The notes under the pieces are model-generated. The model made no database searches and was not told where the DNA came from. It worked only from the letters and a program-made list of their open reading frames with translations. A stretch of 62,000 bases of DNA from Glandiceps talaboti (Eukaryota; Hemichordata; Enteropneusta; Spengelidae): the NCBI RefSeq assembly GCF_964340395.1, contig NC_135550.1:3853101-3915100 (forward strand), in the 5' to 3' direction. Shown one piece after another: positions 36,601 to 45,900 of this stretch. Position 1 is the first letter of the stretch; each line of letters starts with the position of its first letter. The translations under genes and the position numbers were made by a program.

Positions 36601-39600
36601 ATAAACTCACTCACTATAAATACAATGATGCCAATATCTGGACTGAGTGAAGTTACCCTTACTAGAAACATTATTTGTATTGACAATCTTGCAATACAAT
36701 GGATTGAACCTTAGACTGAGATTGAACACAAGACATCTATTTTATGACCTTCTGTTATCAGATACCACACTTGGCGTTGATTGTTTGAATTCAACTTTCC
36801 AAAGAGTGTAATTGTTTATATACAGGGGTCTTATCAATTAAGTTTATCTTAAAAATCACAGTTGTGTCTATTCCTTTCACCGCTGGTCATTTGAATTCAT
36901 TGTAATATATAGAGGTATGTTTCCAAGCTGTACACTAAATCGTTGATATTGACCTTCATCTTCTAGGTCAAATAGTAAATTGTTAAAGAACTTTGCAAGT
37001 TTCCCACCGAGAGGCATTAACATTTTTATTTCTGGGGCACATACCATGTAATGCACTTTATACGTCACCTGTCACCAATCTCGCATTCTGATTGGTCGAG
37101 AGCCCTGCAGATACACAGGTGTATTTTTCACCAACAGCCGTATTTTTGCTTGTTGTATCACGTGATCACTGGACGTCCCCTTGTAAACAAAACGAGCAGA
37201 CAACTAGAAATACAGCTATAACCAACATTTCGAAATGCCAAATTTATTGTCAACCGTATGAAATATCGTTGTATACATTGTAACAAGTCTTTAAACTGTA
37301 TATTTTGTGTCAGAGGGAAACTGTCAAAAATTCCATGCAGAACGGCGATAGTCCAGATATGGCGAACGCACGGTCATTACATGATCGTGAACATGAATTC
37401 CTAAATTTATGAAGGATATCAAAATTACCACCACAGAGGGTGTAATTTTTGCTTAACTAGAACAACAAAGTATATCACAAACATTTATGTACATTTAATG
37501 GAATACAGTATGCAAAACAAAGACGCACTCATTTTTAAGTTTGAATATATCTTTGAGTGATATGCAAATAGTAAACATTATGTCATACTACTGAGCAAAC
37601 GTGCACTCTGATTGGATGATAAAGTTAAGGCTGAGATGTAAACAACCACACTGCAGTCATTAGAGAAGTACATGATACTATGCTCAACAGTATAACGCGG
37701 AAGTGATTTTGTTTTAAAATGAAACAGCATTTTTAGACATTCAAAAATTGAATTTCGTAGTCGCAGGTGACGTATAAGTATGTTATTTGCCAAATACGGT
37801 TCCACATCTTGCTGCTTCCGGTATAACGGCTATAATTTTTGTGACATGAGCAAAACTTAAAATAGATGAGTTGGTAATGTATGCAAAATGCAATCAGTTG
37901 TACTAGTGTAATTGAAACATTTTTTTAAACTACTGTTACATATATATACTCATATAAATGTCATACACCCTGGAAATCACCCATAGGTTAACATGTTTGT
38001 GTAAACAGATGAACACATAATATGGTGTAACATATCCAATCAAAATTGATTTTTGGGTCCACACCCAATATAATCCCAATATCAACCAGTTCCTATACTA
38101 CCGGTACTTTTGGATACAACATCTAATTATTGGGAATTTAAGAATAATTTCAGTGAAAATATGAAAACATAACACTCCAGTTACAGCTAGTCAAGTAAAC
38201 TAAGCAAACCAAATTAATATCTTTCACACTAAAACTTGATTAGACTCAGAAATTATCTCTTCTACAAGATCATTTAAATTCTGATCAATAGAATTTTATT
38301 AATCACTGAGAATATTTCCATTAGTACGTAAGATTTAACGTTAACTTTTCTATCAATAAACAGAACGAATTGTTTGGCAGGAAGAAATTTAATTCATGCA
38401 GTATTGTTGGTAGTAGTGGAATTCTAGAAGGTAGTGGATGTGGACAACAAATTGACATGGTAGATGCTGTTTTCAGGTAGGTTTATTATGTAGTACACAA
38501 TCTGAGGTTGGTGAATAGGTTTATTATGTAGTACACAATCTGAGGGTGGTGAATGGGTTTATTATGTAGTACACAATCTGTGGCTGGTGAATAGGTTTAT
38601 TATGTAGTACACAATCTGTGGCTGGTGAATAGGTTTATTATATAGGACAGAATCTGAGGGTGATAAATAGGTTTATTATGTAGTACACAATCTGAGGGTG
38701 ATAAATAGGTTTATTATGTAGGACAGAATCTGAGGGTGATAAATAGGTTTATTATGTAGTACACAATCTGAGGGTGATAAATAGGTTTATTATATAGGAC
38801 AGAATCTGAGGGTGATAAATAGGTTTATTATGTAGTACACAATCTGAGGGTGATAAATAGGTTTATTATGTAGTACACAATCTGAGGCTGGTGAATGGGT
38901 TTATTATGTAGTACACAATCTGAGGGTGATAAATAGGTGTATTATGTAGTTCACAATCTGAGGCTGGTGAATAGGTTTATTATGTAGTACACAATCTGAG
39001 GGTGATAAATAGGTGTATTATGTAGTACACAATCTGAGGGTGATAAATAGGTTTATTATGTAGTACACAATCTGAGGCTGGTGAATGGGTTTATTATATA
39101 GTACACAATCTGAGGGTGATAAATAGGTGTATTATGTAGTACACAATCTGAGGGTGATAAATAGGTTTATTATGTAGTACACAATCTGAGGGTGATAAAT
39201 AGGTTTATTATGTCGTACACAATCGGAGGCTGGTGAATAGGTTTATTATGTAGTACAGAATCTGAGGGTGATAAATAGGTTTATTATGTAGTACACAATC
39301 TGAGGGTGATAAATAGGTTTATTATGTAGTACACAATCTGAGGATGATGAATAGGTTTATTATGTAGTACACAATCTGAGGGTGATAAATAGGTTTATTA
39401 TGTAGTACACAATCTGAGGGTGATAAATAGGTGTATTATGTAGTACACAATCTGAGGGTGATAAATAGGTTTATTATATAGTACACAATCTGAGGGTAAT
39501 AAATAGGTTTATTATGTAGTACACAATCTGAGGGTGATAAATAGGTTTATTATGTAGTACACAATCTGAGGGTGATAAATAGGTTTATTATGTAGTACAC

Positions 39601-42243
39601 AATCTGAGGGTGATAAATAGGTTTATTATATAGTACACAATCTGAGGGTGATAAATAGGTTTATTATGTAGTACACAATCTGAGGGTGATAAATAGGTTT
39701 ATTATATAGTACACAATCTGAGGGTGATAAATAGGTTTATTATGTAGTACACAATCTGAGGGTGATAAATAGGTTTATTATGTAGTACACAATCTGAGGG
39801 CGATAAATAGGTTTATTATGTAGTATAGAATCTGAGGGTGATAAATAGGTTTATTATGAAGTACACAATCTGAGGGTGATAAATAGGTTTATTATGTAGT
39901 ACACAATCTGAGGCTGGTGAATAGGTTTATTATGTAGTACACAATCTCAATACACTAATTCAATTAATATATAAATTAAGATAAGGTATAATTATAGCAT
40001 GTGTTAAAATAAAACGTTCAATTGTTATCATTAATATGGTTTAGTCTCTTTTTCTCAGATTCAATGTGGCACCAATCGAACCTTTCACTAAAGATGCTGG
40101 TAATAAGACCACAATCAATACACTGAATCAATCAATATATGCGTCAAGGTAAAATGAACAATTCACTTATTGCCTGGCTATGAAGACACTAGTAGACGTC
40201 TGTTACCACGAGGGCTGTTATGTTGTAACTATTTTGCAAGGCTCAAAGCCTGAAATAGTTGCTACATAACAACACGAGGGGTGATATGACGTCTATTAGT
40301 GCCTGAATAAGGCAAGGCAATAAGTATTTTATTACACATCAAATTCTCAGTCAAAACTAATCCCTCATAAGATTTCCATGCTACGTATGAATATTTCCCT
40401 AGGCTCTGTGTTTGTAACTCACAACATGTACAGAGTGTGTGGTTTGTAACTCACAATATGTTACAGAGTCTATGTTTATAACTCATAATATGTACAAAGT
40501 TTGTGTTTGTAACACACAACATGTACAGAGTGTGGTTTGTAACACATAATATGTACAGAGTCTGTGGTTTGTAACTCACAATATGTACAGAGTCTGTGTT
40601 TGTAACTCACAACATGTACACAGTCTGTTTGTAACTCACAACATGTACAGAGTGTGTGGTTTGTAACTCACAATATGTACAGAGTTTGTGGTTTGTAACT
40701 CACAATATGTACAGAGTTTGTGGTTTGTAACTCATAATATGTACACAGTCAGTGTTTGTAACTCACAACATGTACAGAGTCTGTGGTTTGTAACTCACAA
40801 TATGTACAGAGTGTGTGGTTTGTAACTCACAATATGTACAGAGTCTGTGGTTTGTAACTCACAATATGTACAGAGTCTGTGGTTTTTAACACATAATATG
40901 TACAAAGTTTGTGTTTGTAACTCACAACATATACAGAGTGTGTGGTTTGTAACTCAATATGTTACAGAGTCTGTGGTTTGTAACTCATAATATGTACAGA
41001 GTCTGTGTTTGTAACTCACAACATGTACACAGTCTGTTTGTAACTCACAACATGTACAGAGTGTGTGGTTTGTAACTCACAATATGTACAGAGTTTGTGG
41101 TTTGTAACTCACAATATGTACAGAGTTTGTGGTTTGTAACTCATAATATGTACAGAGTCTGTGTTTGTAACTCATAATATGTACACAGTCTGTGTTTGTA
41201 ACCCACAACATGTACAGAGTGTATGGTTTGTAACTCACAATATGTACAGAATCTGTGGTTTGTAACACATAATATGTACAGAGTTTGTGTTTGTAACTCA
41301 TAATATTTACAGAGTCTGTGTTTGTAACACATAATATGTACAAAGTTTGTGTTTGTATCTCACAACATGTACAGAGTTTGTGTTTGTAACTCATAATATG
41401 TACAAAGTTTGTGTTTGTAACTCATAATATGTACAAAGTTTGTGTTTGTAACTCATAATATGTACAAAGTTTGTGTTTGTATCAATTAAAAATCCAAAAT
41501 AAATACTCATTTGTCATCCATATGTCAACTGTTAATTAGAGGTCAATTTTATCCGTAATTAATTTAGTAATATGTTTAGATTGTGATCCCATTCGGGAGC
41601 TGAATTTTGGGTGTGGACCCAAAAATAAATTTGATTTGATTTATTGCACCATAGTATGTGTACAGTTACACAAATATGTTTACTAACAGGTTTTTCAGTA
41701 TTGTTCATGGTGTATGACATTGTGGGTAAGTCATTAATTTATCAAATAGGTTTCAACAAATCATTGCAGGTACATCTTGTGCTGGAAAAATGGTAATCAG
41801 AAAGACATCAGTGACAGTTCAAATAGTTACAACTTACTATCATTGTTCTATATTTTGCTCCTTTTGGCAGGTATAGCTCACTGAAAACACCTGCAAACAA
41901 AACCAAATTTGTACAAGACATGAAAGCAGCTATTCAAGATGGGTTCATTTGGATGCCTGATTTCTCCTTACCTTTTATAACACCTGCAAGTAAAACAGCC
42001 TACCCATTGCTAAGAAAGAATGGTTTCAAAATGGTCTTTATGCACCCTAATCATGTCCGAGCAATCAACAATGTTTGGAAAGCTTGGGGAGTTAACAAAC
42101 GTGTTTCAACTGGTAAGTTATACTTTATGTTATAATTCATATATGGACACCAAACTAGAAAGAGTATACAGTTTCAATTAAGTAGTACAGTGGTTTTTAG
42201 CACAACTGAATTGATAAGGTTCAGTAGTGCTTTAGGTATTGCT

Positions 42244-42286
<43 letters not shown>

Positions 42287-44180
42287 TGTGTGTGTGTGTG
42301 TATGTGTGTGTGTGTGTGTGTGTGTCTGTGGATGTGTCTGTGGATGTGGATGTGGATGTGTGTAAACAACTTAAAAGTCAAAAACCGCTAGACTGATTGC
42401 CATGATATTTACTAGGTGTATAACCTTGGGTGTCTAGTTGGGACATTGTTCAAATGAAAATGATCGCATCACCGATGTGTGATTTGGGTCAAAAAATGTG
42501 ATTTTTGGTCAAAAAACTCAAGAACTGCTGGGCAGATCGGTCTGAAATTTTTGTGGGAACATTCTTAGGAGTGTTTAAATTAAGAATTGTTCATGGCATG
42601 ATGATGATGACATCAGTGATATGCAAATTAGGGCTAAAAATGTGTCTTTTTGGTCAAAAATCTTTAATTTCAAAACTACTGAGCAGATTGGGTTGATATG
42701 TAATGGGGATGCATCTGAGGGTGTATAGATGAAAATATATTAAACATATAATGATTTCATCCGTGATATGCAAATTAGGTGTAAATATGTGAATTTTGGT
42801 CAAAAACATATCTTAAAAATTACTTGGTCAATGAGACTAAAACTTGGTGAAATGTTTCTAGAAGTGTCATTCTGCAGATTTTCTTCAAAATATTTTGATA
42901 CAATTGGCCATAGCAACCATTACCAATCCCTTAGCAACAACCAAATGGCAGTATATTTTGGTTAAATAACAACATCATCTGATAGGCAAGTAAGTAAACA
43001 TTCAAAAAATGTATGCAAATATCCCTAGCAACTATGACCACGCCCATAGCAACAGCCAAACGGTATTTCACAAAGATAACGGATTCTTAGACAAGGGAAC
43101 AAACATTAAAAAAGTGTTTGCCAATATGCCTAGCAACAAAACCATGCCCATAGCAACAGCCATGTGATGACATATATTGCAAAGGTAACATCAGGGATTC
43201 ATAGACAAGTGAATAAACATTCAAAAAATGTATGCAGATATGTCTAGCAACAAGACCACACTCATAGCAACAGCCACATGATCACGTATATTGCACAGAT
43301 AACAGGGATTAATAGACAAATGAATAAACAGTCAAGAAATTTATGCAAATATACCTAGCAACAAAACCATGCCCATAGCAACAGCCAAATGATTATGTAT
43401 ATTGCAACGATAACAACAGGGATTCATAGAATAGTGAAAGAACATTAAAAAAATGTATGCAAATATGTCTAGCAACATGACCACGCCCATAGCAACATCC
43501 AAATGATCGCGTATATTGCAAAGATAACAACAGGGTTGGATAGGCCACTGGATAATCATTCAGCAAATGAACACCAATACCTAGCATGGATCAGCATGTG
43601 GGTAAACATTTTTATAAACTGTACAGTTGTGCTACAACACCATTGGCACTATTTTTTTTTATGCCATGCACGTTTTGTTACAAATCACACAAACATACAA
43701 ATATTGATAGCGTGCCTGCACATAACATGTTACTTAGTAAGATGTTAGATCACTATCACTGTCACATCAAGGAAATTAAAACTCTAATTTACCTTCATTG
43801 ATTAGCAGTGGTCCACTTTGAACTTGTCATGCAGGCATACATACATACACATCAATGAATATTCATAACTCCTAACTGCTTATTGTCTTCAGATAGATAT
43901 AGTCACAGATATTGTGTAATGTAAATTCAATATTCTAATTCTTTTCCAATTTTTTTCAGGCTTTTACTTCATCAGTGTCGCGATAGAACTTTGTGATAAC
44001 ATTCAAGTGTATGGATTTTGGCCTTTCAAGAATGGACCTGACAATACGACAGTTCATTATCACTATTACAATAACATGACATCTAATGACCATGACTTTT
44101 CACATGAGTTCTTAATGATATTTGAACTTCATCAACTCGGGGTGCTAAAGTTGACAGTTGACCCATGTAAATATCAATAG
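24867..44180 (+). CDS. Alpha-2,8-sialyltransferase, ST8Sia family (GT29), complete
   Basis: It transfers sialic acid from CMP-sialic acid to a sialylated glycan in the Golgi lumen (family knowledge). Coding exons: 24867-25027, 29668-29877, 38381-38476, 40059-40148, 41871-42112, 43960-44180. They total 1020 nt (339 residues), and all phases agree. Residues 1-15 form a short basic tail (KICKIAKHR) and 16-34 a membrane anchor, giving type II topology. Sialylmotif L starts at Cys130 ([16 protein letters not shown]) and runs across the exon 3/4 junction. Motif S is [20 protein letters not shown] (265-284, then GFWPF). Motif III is VHYHYY (298-303), and motif VS has His311 and Glu316. Cys130, Cys144, Cys278 and Cys336 fit the two conserved ST8Sia disulfides. 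The C-terminus [11 protein letters not shown] recalls ST8SIA1/5/6, but the subfamily is unresolved. A strong acceptor at 24725 shows the start exon has 141 nt of 5' UTR and at least one leader exon. The exon 2/3 acceptor was chosen by phase. Confidence 0.93.
25070..25345 (+). mobile_element. Dispersed microsatellite-bearing element, copy 3 (5' part only)
   Basis: GCACAACTGAAGTGAGGTTCAG, then TGTTATAGGCATGGCAAAG, then a mixed (GTCT)/(GT)n array (25141-25312) and AAGTCAAAACC. The rest of the element is missing. It starts 40 bp after the first sialyltransferase donor. Confidence 0.7.
25735..26430. repeat. Three diverged tandem units of about 280 bp
   Basis: TTGCATAT...ACACTTTGTAGTATTTATTTGTT, CCAATTTCTTTTA and GACCTTCAGGAT recur in the same order near 25740, 26010 and 26305. 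Divergence is high, so this is an old array within sialyltransferase intron 1. A G-run at 26400 ends it. Confidence 0.5.
26660..27125 (+). repeat. Dispersed repeat, copy A (inverted relative to 37400-37825)
   Basis: TTGTTTACATCTCAGCCTTA, ACTTTATTACCCAATCAGAG and ATACTGTATTCCATTAAATG, and the end GGTGGTAATTTTGATATC, are all found inverted at 37400-37825. Both copies lie in sialyltransferase introns. No coding capacity was recognised. Confidence 0.75.
27131..29236. mobile_element. TIR element (GGGGTRGACC family) carrying a nested element
   Basis: The left end GGGGTGGACCATTTGATATC and the inverted right end GGGGTAGACCATTCGATATC continue into CCTGGGGGGG and CTTGGAAGATT. Both sides abut TTA (27128-27130, 29237-29239). 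The arms are rich in GAAAAAAAA blocks. The middle is occupied by the GGGACC-family copy at 27388-28839. TTA duplication and TIRs suggest a PIF/Harbinger-like non-autonomous transposon. Confidence 0.75.
27388..28839. mobile_element. GGGACC-family TIR element, second copy, nested
   Basis: It begins GGGACCAGTCAGTTTCG and ends CTGGAGAAACTGACCGGTC. The interior aligns with 14236-16087 (for example TTACCTAGCTACCACACTAG and TGCCCCTATACCAA). Inside are three to four units of about 240-255 bp, each with CTTCTAGGGGGAGACCCCC. The flanking duplication is no longer clear. Confidence 0.75.
29300..29505. repeat. 42-bp tandem repeat, about 4-5 copies
   Basis: The unit TTTTGTTGAGCCAGATGATA then AGATGTAGCAGTGTTAGTAAGA is repeated. 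An inverted partial copy (CATTTTATTCATCTGGTTCA) stands at the left edge. It lies about 160 bp upstream of sialyltransferase exon 2. Confidence 0.85.
30421..31955 (+). mobile_element. Dispersed microsatellite-bearing element, copy 4 (full length)
   Basis: This is the best copy for the family layout. The 5' end is TTTTTAGCACAACTG with a GGTTCAGTAGTGCTATAGGC block. Next comes a microsatellite with AACAACTTA, then about 150-bp units (GGTCAAAAA, CAGATTGG, ATATGCAAATTAGG), then six units of about 115 bp (CCTAGCAACAAGACCACGCC, CATAGCAAC, ATATTGCAAAGATAAC). It ends CTGTACAGTTGTTCTACAAC, then GCCATTGGTGGTATTTTT. TAGCACAACTG recurs inverted near the 3' end. There is no ORF. The layout recalls non-autonomous Helitron/DINE-type elements, but that is an analogy. 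Confidence 0.8.
30478..30616. repeat. (GT)n-(AC)n palindrome
   Basis: A (GT)n run is followed by GAACAACTTATTAAGTTGTTC and an (AC)n run, forming a near-perfect inverted repeat of about 60 bp per arm inside copy 4. Other copies have only the (GT)n-AACAACTTA half. Confidence 0.9.
32390..33620 (+). mobile_element. Broken LINE reverse-transcriptase 3' part, split by a second LINE
   Basis: The host element reads [46 protein letters not shown] and [10 protein letters not shown] before 32693. It continues after 33393 with [17 protein letters not shown] and [11 protein letters not shown], stopping at 33522. These are the usual CR1/jockey-type C-terminal motifs. Frameshifts and stops show it is dead. 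It lies in sialyltransferase intron 2. Confidence 0.8.
32694..33386 (+). mobile_element. Inserted 5'-truncated LINE with (TTAC)n tail
   Basis: It is flanked by TATTATG at 32687-32693 and 33387-33393, a 7-bp target duplication. The frame open to the stop at 33183 encodes a LINE C-terminus: [19 protein letters not shown], then [19 protein letters not shown] (a Cys-x2-Cys ... His-x4-Cys knuckle), then YQDLR. The 3' UTR ends AATAAACAACC and a (TTAC)n tail. The apparent ORF from 32625 joins host and insert sequence and is not a natural protein. Confidence 0.85.
33998..36049. repeat. 36-bp minisatellite, about 57 copies
   Basis: The unit is AAATTGGTCTWAGACTATGT then YCTCTTGTTTTATCAT. Variation is limited to A/T at one site and C/T at another, so the array is very homogeneous. 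One unit near 35780 lacks two bases. As 36 is a multiple of three, the minus strand is open for about 600 codons of a 12-residue repeat; no splice or composition signal supports coding. It lies in sialyltransferase intron 2. Confidence 0.97.
36050..37399. other. Intronic stretch, nothing firmly recognised
   Basis: A minus-strand frame at 37068-36877 ([20 protein letters not shown]) looks protein-like but has no ATG, no flanking exons and no family I can name. It may belong to an element. CACGTGATCACTGGACG and a CCAATCAGA motif around 37085-37170 resemble parts of the dispersed repeat that follows. Confidence 0.35.
37400..37825 (-). repeat. Dispersed repeat, copy B
   Basis: The reverse complement aligns along its length with 26660-27125 (for example TTGTTTACATCTCAGCCTTA and CATACTGTATTCCATTAAAT). 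The two copies face each other across about 10 kb of sialyltransferase intron sequence. Confidence 0.75.
37960..38080 (-). repeat. Inverted-repeat arm, partner at 41590-41730
   Basis: ATGTCATACACC, AACATGTTTGTGTAA and TTTTTGGGTCCACACCCAA recur inverted at 41590-41730. The two copies flank exons 3 and 4 of the sialyltransferase and two minisatellites. Confidence 0.65.
38477..39947. repeat. 38-bp minisatellite starting at the exon 3 splice donor
   Basis: The unit GTTTATTATGTAGTACACAA then TCTGAGGGTGATAAATAG occurs about 38 times, with variants (GCTGGTGAATAG, ATAGGACAGAATC). It starts four bases after the sialyltransferase exon 3/intron boundary (CAG|GTAG) and fills most of intron 3. Each unit boundary AATAG|GTTTAT resembles a weak splice donor. 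Confidence 0.96.
39941..39985 (+). pseudogene. Possible relic of the 3' end of sialyltransferase exon 4
   Basis: ACACAATCTCAATACACT and TTCAATTAATATATAA follow the minisatellite and align with the exon 4 end, ACAATCAATACACTGAATCA then ATCAATATATG, with a 2-base insertion and several changes. It lies about 115 bp upstream of the intact exon. The sequence is AT-rich, so chance cannot be excluded. Confidence 0.4.
40166..40324. mobile_element. Foldback MITE 18 bp after exon 4
   Basis: CTTATTGCCT and AGGCAATAAG form the ends. GACGTC, CTGTTATGTTGTAACTATTT and its inverse AAATAGTTGCTACATAACA pair across the centre. No coding capacity. Confidence 0.75.
40399..41480. repeat. 31/32-bp minisatellite, about 34 copies
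   Basis: The unit TGTACAGAGTCTGTGGTTTG then TAACTCACAATA occurs with many small variants and length differences, so it is older or less homogenised than the arrays in introns 2 and 3. It lies in sialyltransferase intron 4. Confidence 0.95.
41590..41730 (+). repeat. Inverted-repeat arm, partner at 37960-38080
   Basis: TTGGGTGTGGACCCAAAAAT, then AAATTTGATTTGATTTATTG and GTGTATGACATTG, match 37960-38080 inverted. The TTTGATTTGATTT stretch is also typical of a LINE 3' tail, so both arms may be LINE or MITE ends. Confidence 0.6.
42194..43655 (+). mobile_element. Dispersed microsatellite-bearing element, copy 5 (full length)
   Basis: TTTTTAGCACAACTG, TTCAGTAGTGCTTTAGG, and (GT)n (42247-42325). 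Three units of about 150 bp follow (starts near 42488, 42636 and 42790), then six of about 115 bp, and the end is CTGTACAGTTGTGCTACAAC, CCATTGGCACTATTTTT. It lies in sialyltransferase intron 5, between exons 5 and 6. Confidence 0.8.
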
Positions 44181-44510
44181 AAAAAAAAGGTGAATATTAT
44201 GACTAAATGTACTGATCCTCTGTTTTGTATCTGTTCAAGTGTTTTATTGACTCAAATTGGAAACAAACTATAAAGACAAAACTTCTCTTTATTCAACACG
44301 CATTATAAGAGTGTGTATAAGTTGAACACAATGATATTCACTAAGCCCATCGTTTATAGCAGCTCGGTATAAACTCAGTTATCGGTGCTTGGTGCATATA
44401 TAAAGATAATTTAGATAATATGTGATATTCTTCGATGAAGTTTTCATTCTAAACACGTTATATTGTTGCAAACCTGGTCATGTCTTTCTTCACGGGCATG
44501 TCTCGATTTA

Positions 44511-44642
44511 TAGTGTTACCGTAAATGGGACTAGTTTTACGACGATGGCCAGATAATATTATTCTTCAGGGCCAGGGGGCATACCTCAGTTGATAGCGTT
44601 GTCGTAAAAAGGACAGTGCTTAACAACGATGGCCAAATAAAG
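44511..44642 (+). repeat. Two-copy direct repeat in the 3' region of the sialyltransferase gene
   Basis: TAGTGTTACCGTAAATGGGA ... GACGATGGCCAGATAA and TAGCGTTGTCGTAAAAAGGA ... AACGATGGCCAAATAAAG are diverged copies about 82 bp apart. Confidence 0.6.
44636..44641 (+). terminator. Candidate polyadenylation signal of the sialyltransferase gene
   Basis: AATAAA lies 456 bp after the stop codon on the same strand. No closer canonical hexamer was noted. A GT-rich downstream element is not obvious. Confidence 0.35.
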
Positions 44643-45361
44643 ATGTATGAAAAGAGTAGACATTGACATCGTATAAATAATACGATAGATATTCATGTCA
44701 TTTGCTGTTTATAGTTTCGGTTTTATCTAGATGTGTCAGCCACGCCATACAATCGTGTCATATCTGCCAATGTATTTTACATACCAAATTAATCATGTCA
44801 GATTCTTCATTATTTTCCCGCAATATATAAAAATAGGAAAACGTCACCACCTTCTGTGAAGATTATATACGGAAGAAATATCGTATGGATTTCTAGAATA
44901 GTTGTGTGTCGGGGGAGGGGGGGGGGGGGTCGAGTGAGAAAGAGACAGACAGACATTCAGAGGGGATGGAATACAAATGCTGATTTCTTACAAAAGAAAA
45001 AAAGACAATAAAACGAAAAGTGAAACACGATATCTGACAATAACAAGTAAGATTACGTTAACTCTATCAAGATCCATCAATCTAAATACGTCTTGATGTA
45101 TGTATTTGGTGTTCGATCTACAGCATCAATATCATAAGTTGCACAATAAATGTCAGTCAAGAATACTCCCGCGAAAATATTTCAGCTAAATTCTTCTTTC
45201 ATAATATTTTTTCATATTTTTTGCCTAAATTTTGGAGAGGAATACACAATACAAGCCTTCATCCTATGTATGCCAAAATGCTGGTTCGACGTTCAAAAGC
45301 ATCCATTTCTGCATAATATAATAAAACTCTGCTTCAAATCGAAAGTTTGTTGTATATCCTG

Positions 45362-45484
45362 TTTAGGGCGCTGACTGACTCCGACAGCTCTCGTCTCGCC
45401 TGTTCACGGCTTTGACTACGATAATGCCGCTCTCGTCTGAAGAAGACGATAGCTTTCGGATGGAGTCGGTCAGCGCCCTAAAAA
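45362..45484. mobile_element. Foldback MITE (TTTAGGGCGCTGAC ends)
   Basis: TTTAGGGCGCTGACTGACTC and GAGTCGGTCAGCGCCCTAAA are inverted ends of about 35 bp around a GC-rich core with CTCTCGTCTGAAGAAGACGA. Confidence 0.8.
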
Positions 45485-45599
45485 TAAAATGGCCAAGTTA
45501 TATAGTAGGGTTCAATGGAAGTCCACACACTGGTGCGTCAGATGCCGGCCGGGCGGTACCAGTGCAGTGGCCAGCTCTGGTAGGGGTGTGTGGCCAGTG

Positions 45600-45900
45600 C
45601 TGGAAACCTCAGGCCCCAATTTTAGACCCATTTTGACCAAAAATCAATACCCATTTTGAACCATTACAGGTTTTTAAACGTGAAAGTTTAGACCTAAATA
45701 CATTTTCCTTGGGAAGCAACATTTTTGGGCAATTAATGGCAGTTATGATTTGGTAAAGGACAATAGACCACTTTTAGACCGAGCAAAATCGAAAATAATG
45801 CAAAGTGGACCCGTTTTAGACCAAAGGGCTAGAAAACGTACCCCAAAGTCGGCACAAATACGTATACTCAAATAAGGAGAGTAGTCCCCCGGGGGTCAGA
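45600..45900. mobile_element. Repeat remnant with ACCCATTTTGACC motifs
   Basis: GGCCCCAATTTTAGACCC, CCCATTTTGAACC, GGACCCGTTTTAGACC and a final CCCCCGGGGGTCAG resemble the C-rich remnant at 21240-21405. No ends or ORF are clear. Confidence 0.35.

Noticed and set aside
36877-37068. 63-codon minus-strand frame ([20 protein letters not shown])
   Set aside because: It looks protein-like but has no ATG at its start, no splice sites and no family I can name; kept only as a note in the interval entry.
41077-41394. 105-codon minus-strand ORF
   Set aside because: It is the 31/32-bp minisatellite of sialyltransferase intron 4 translated through.
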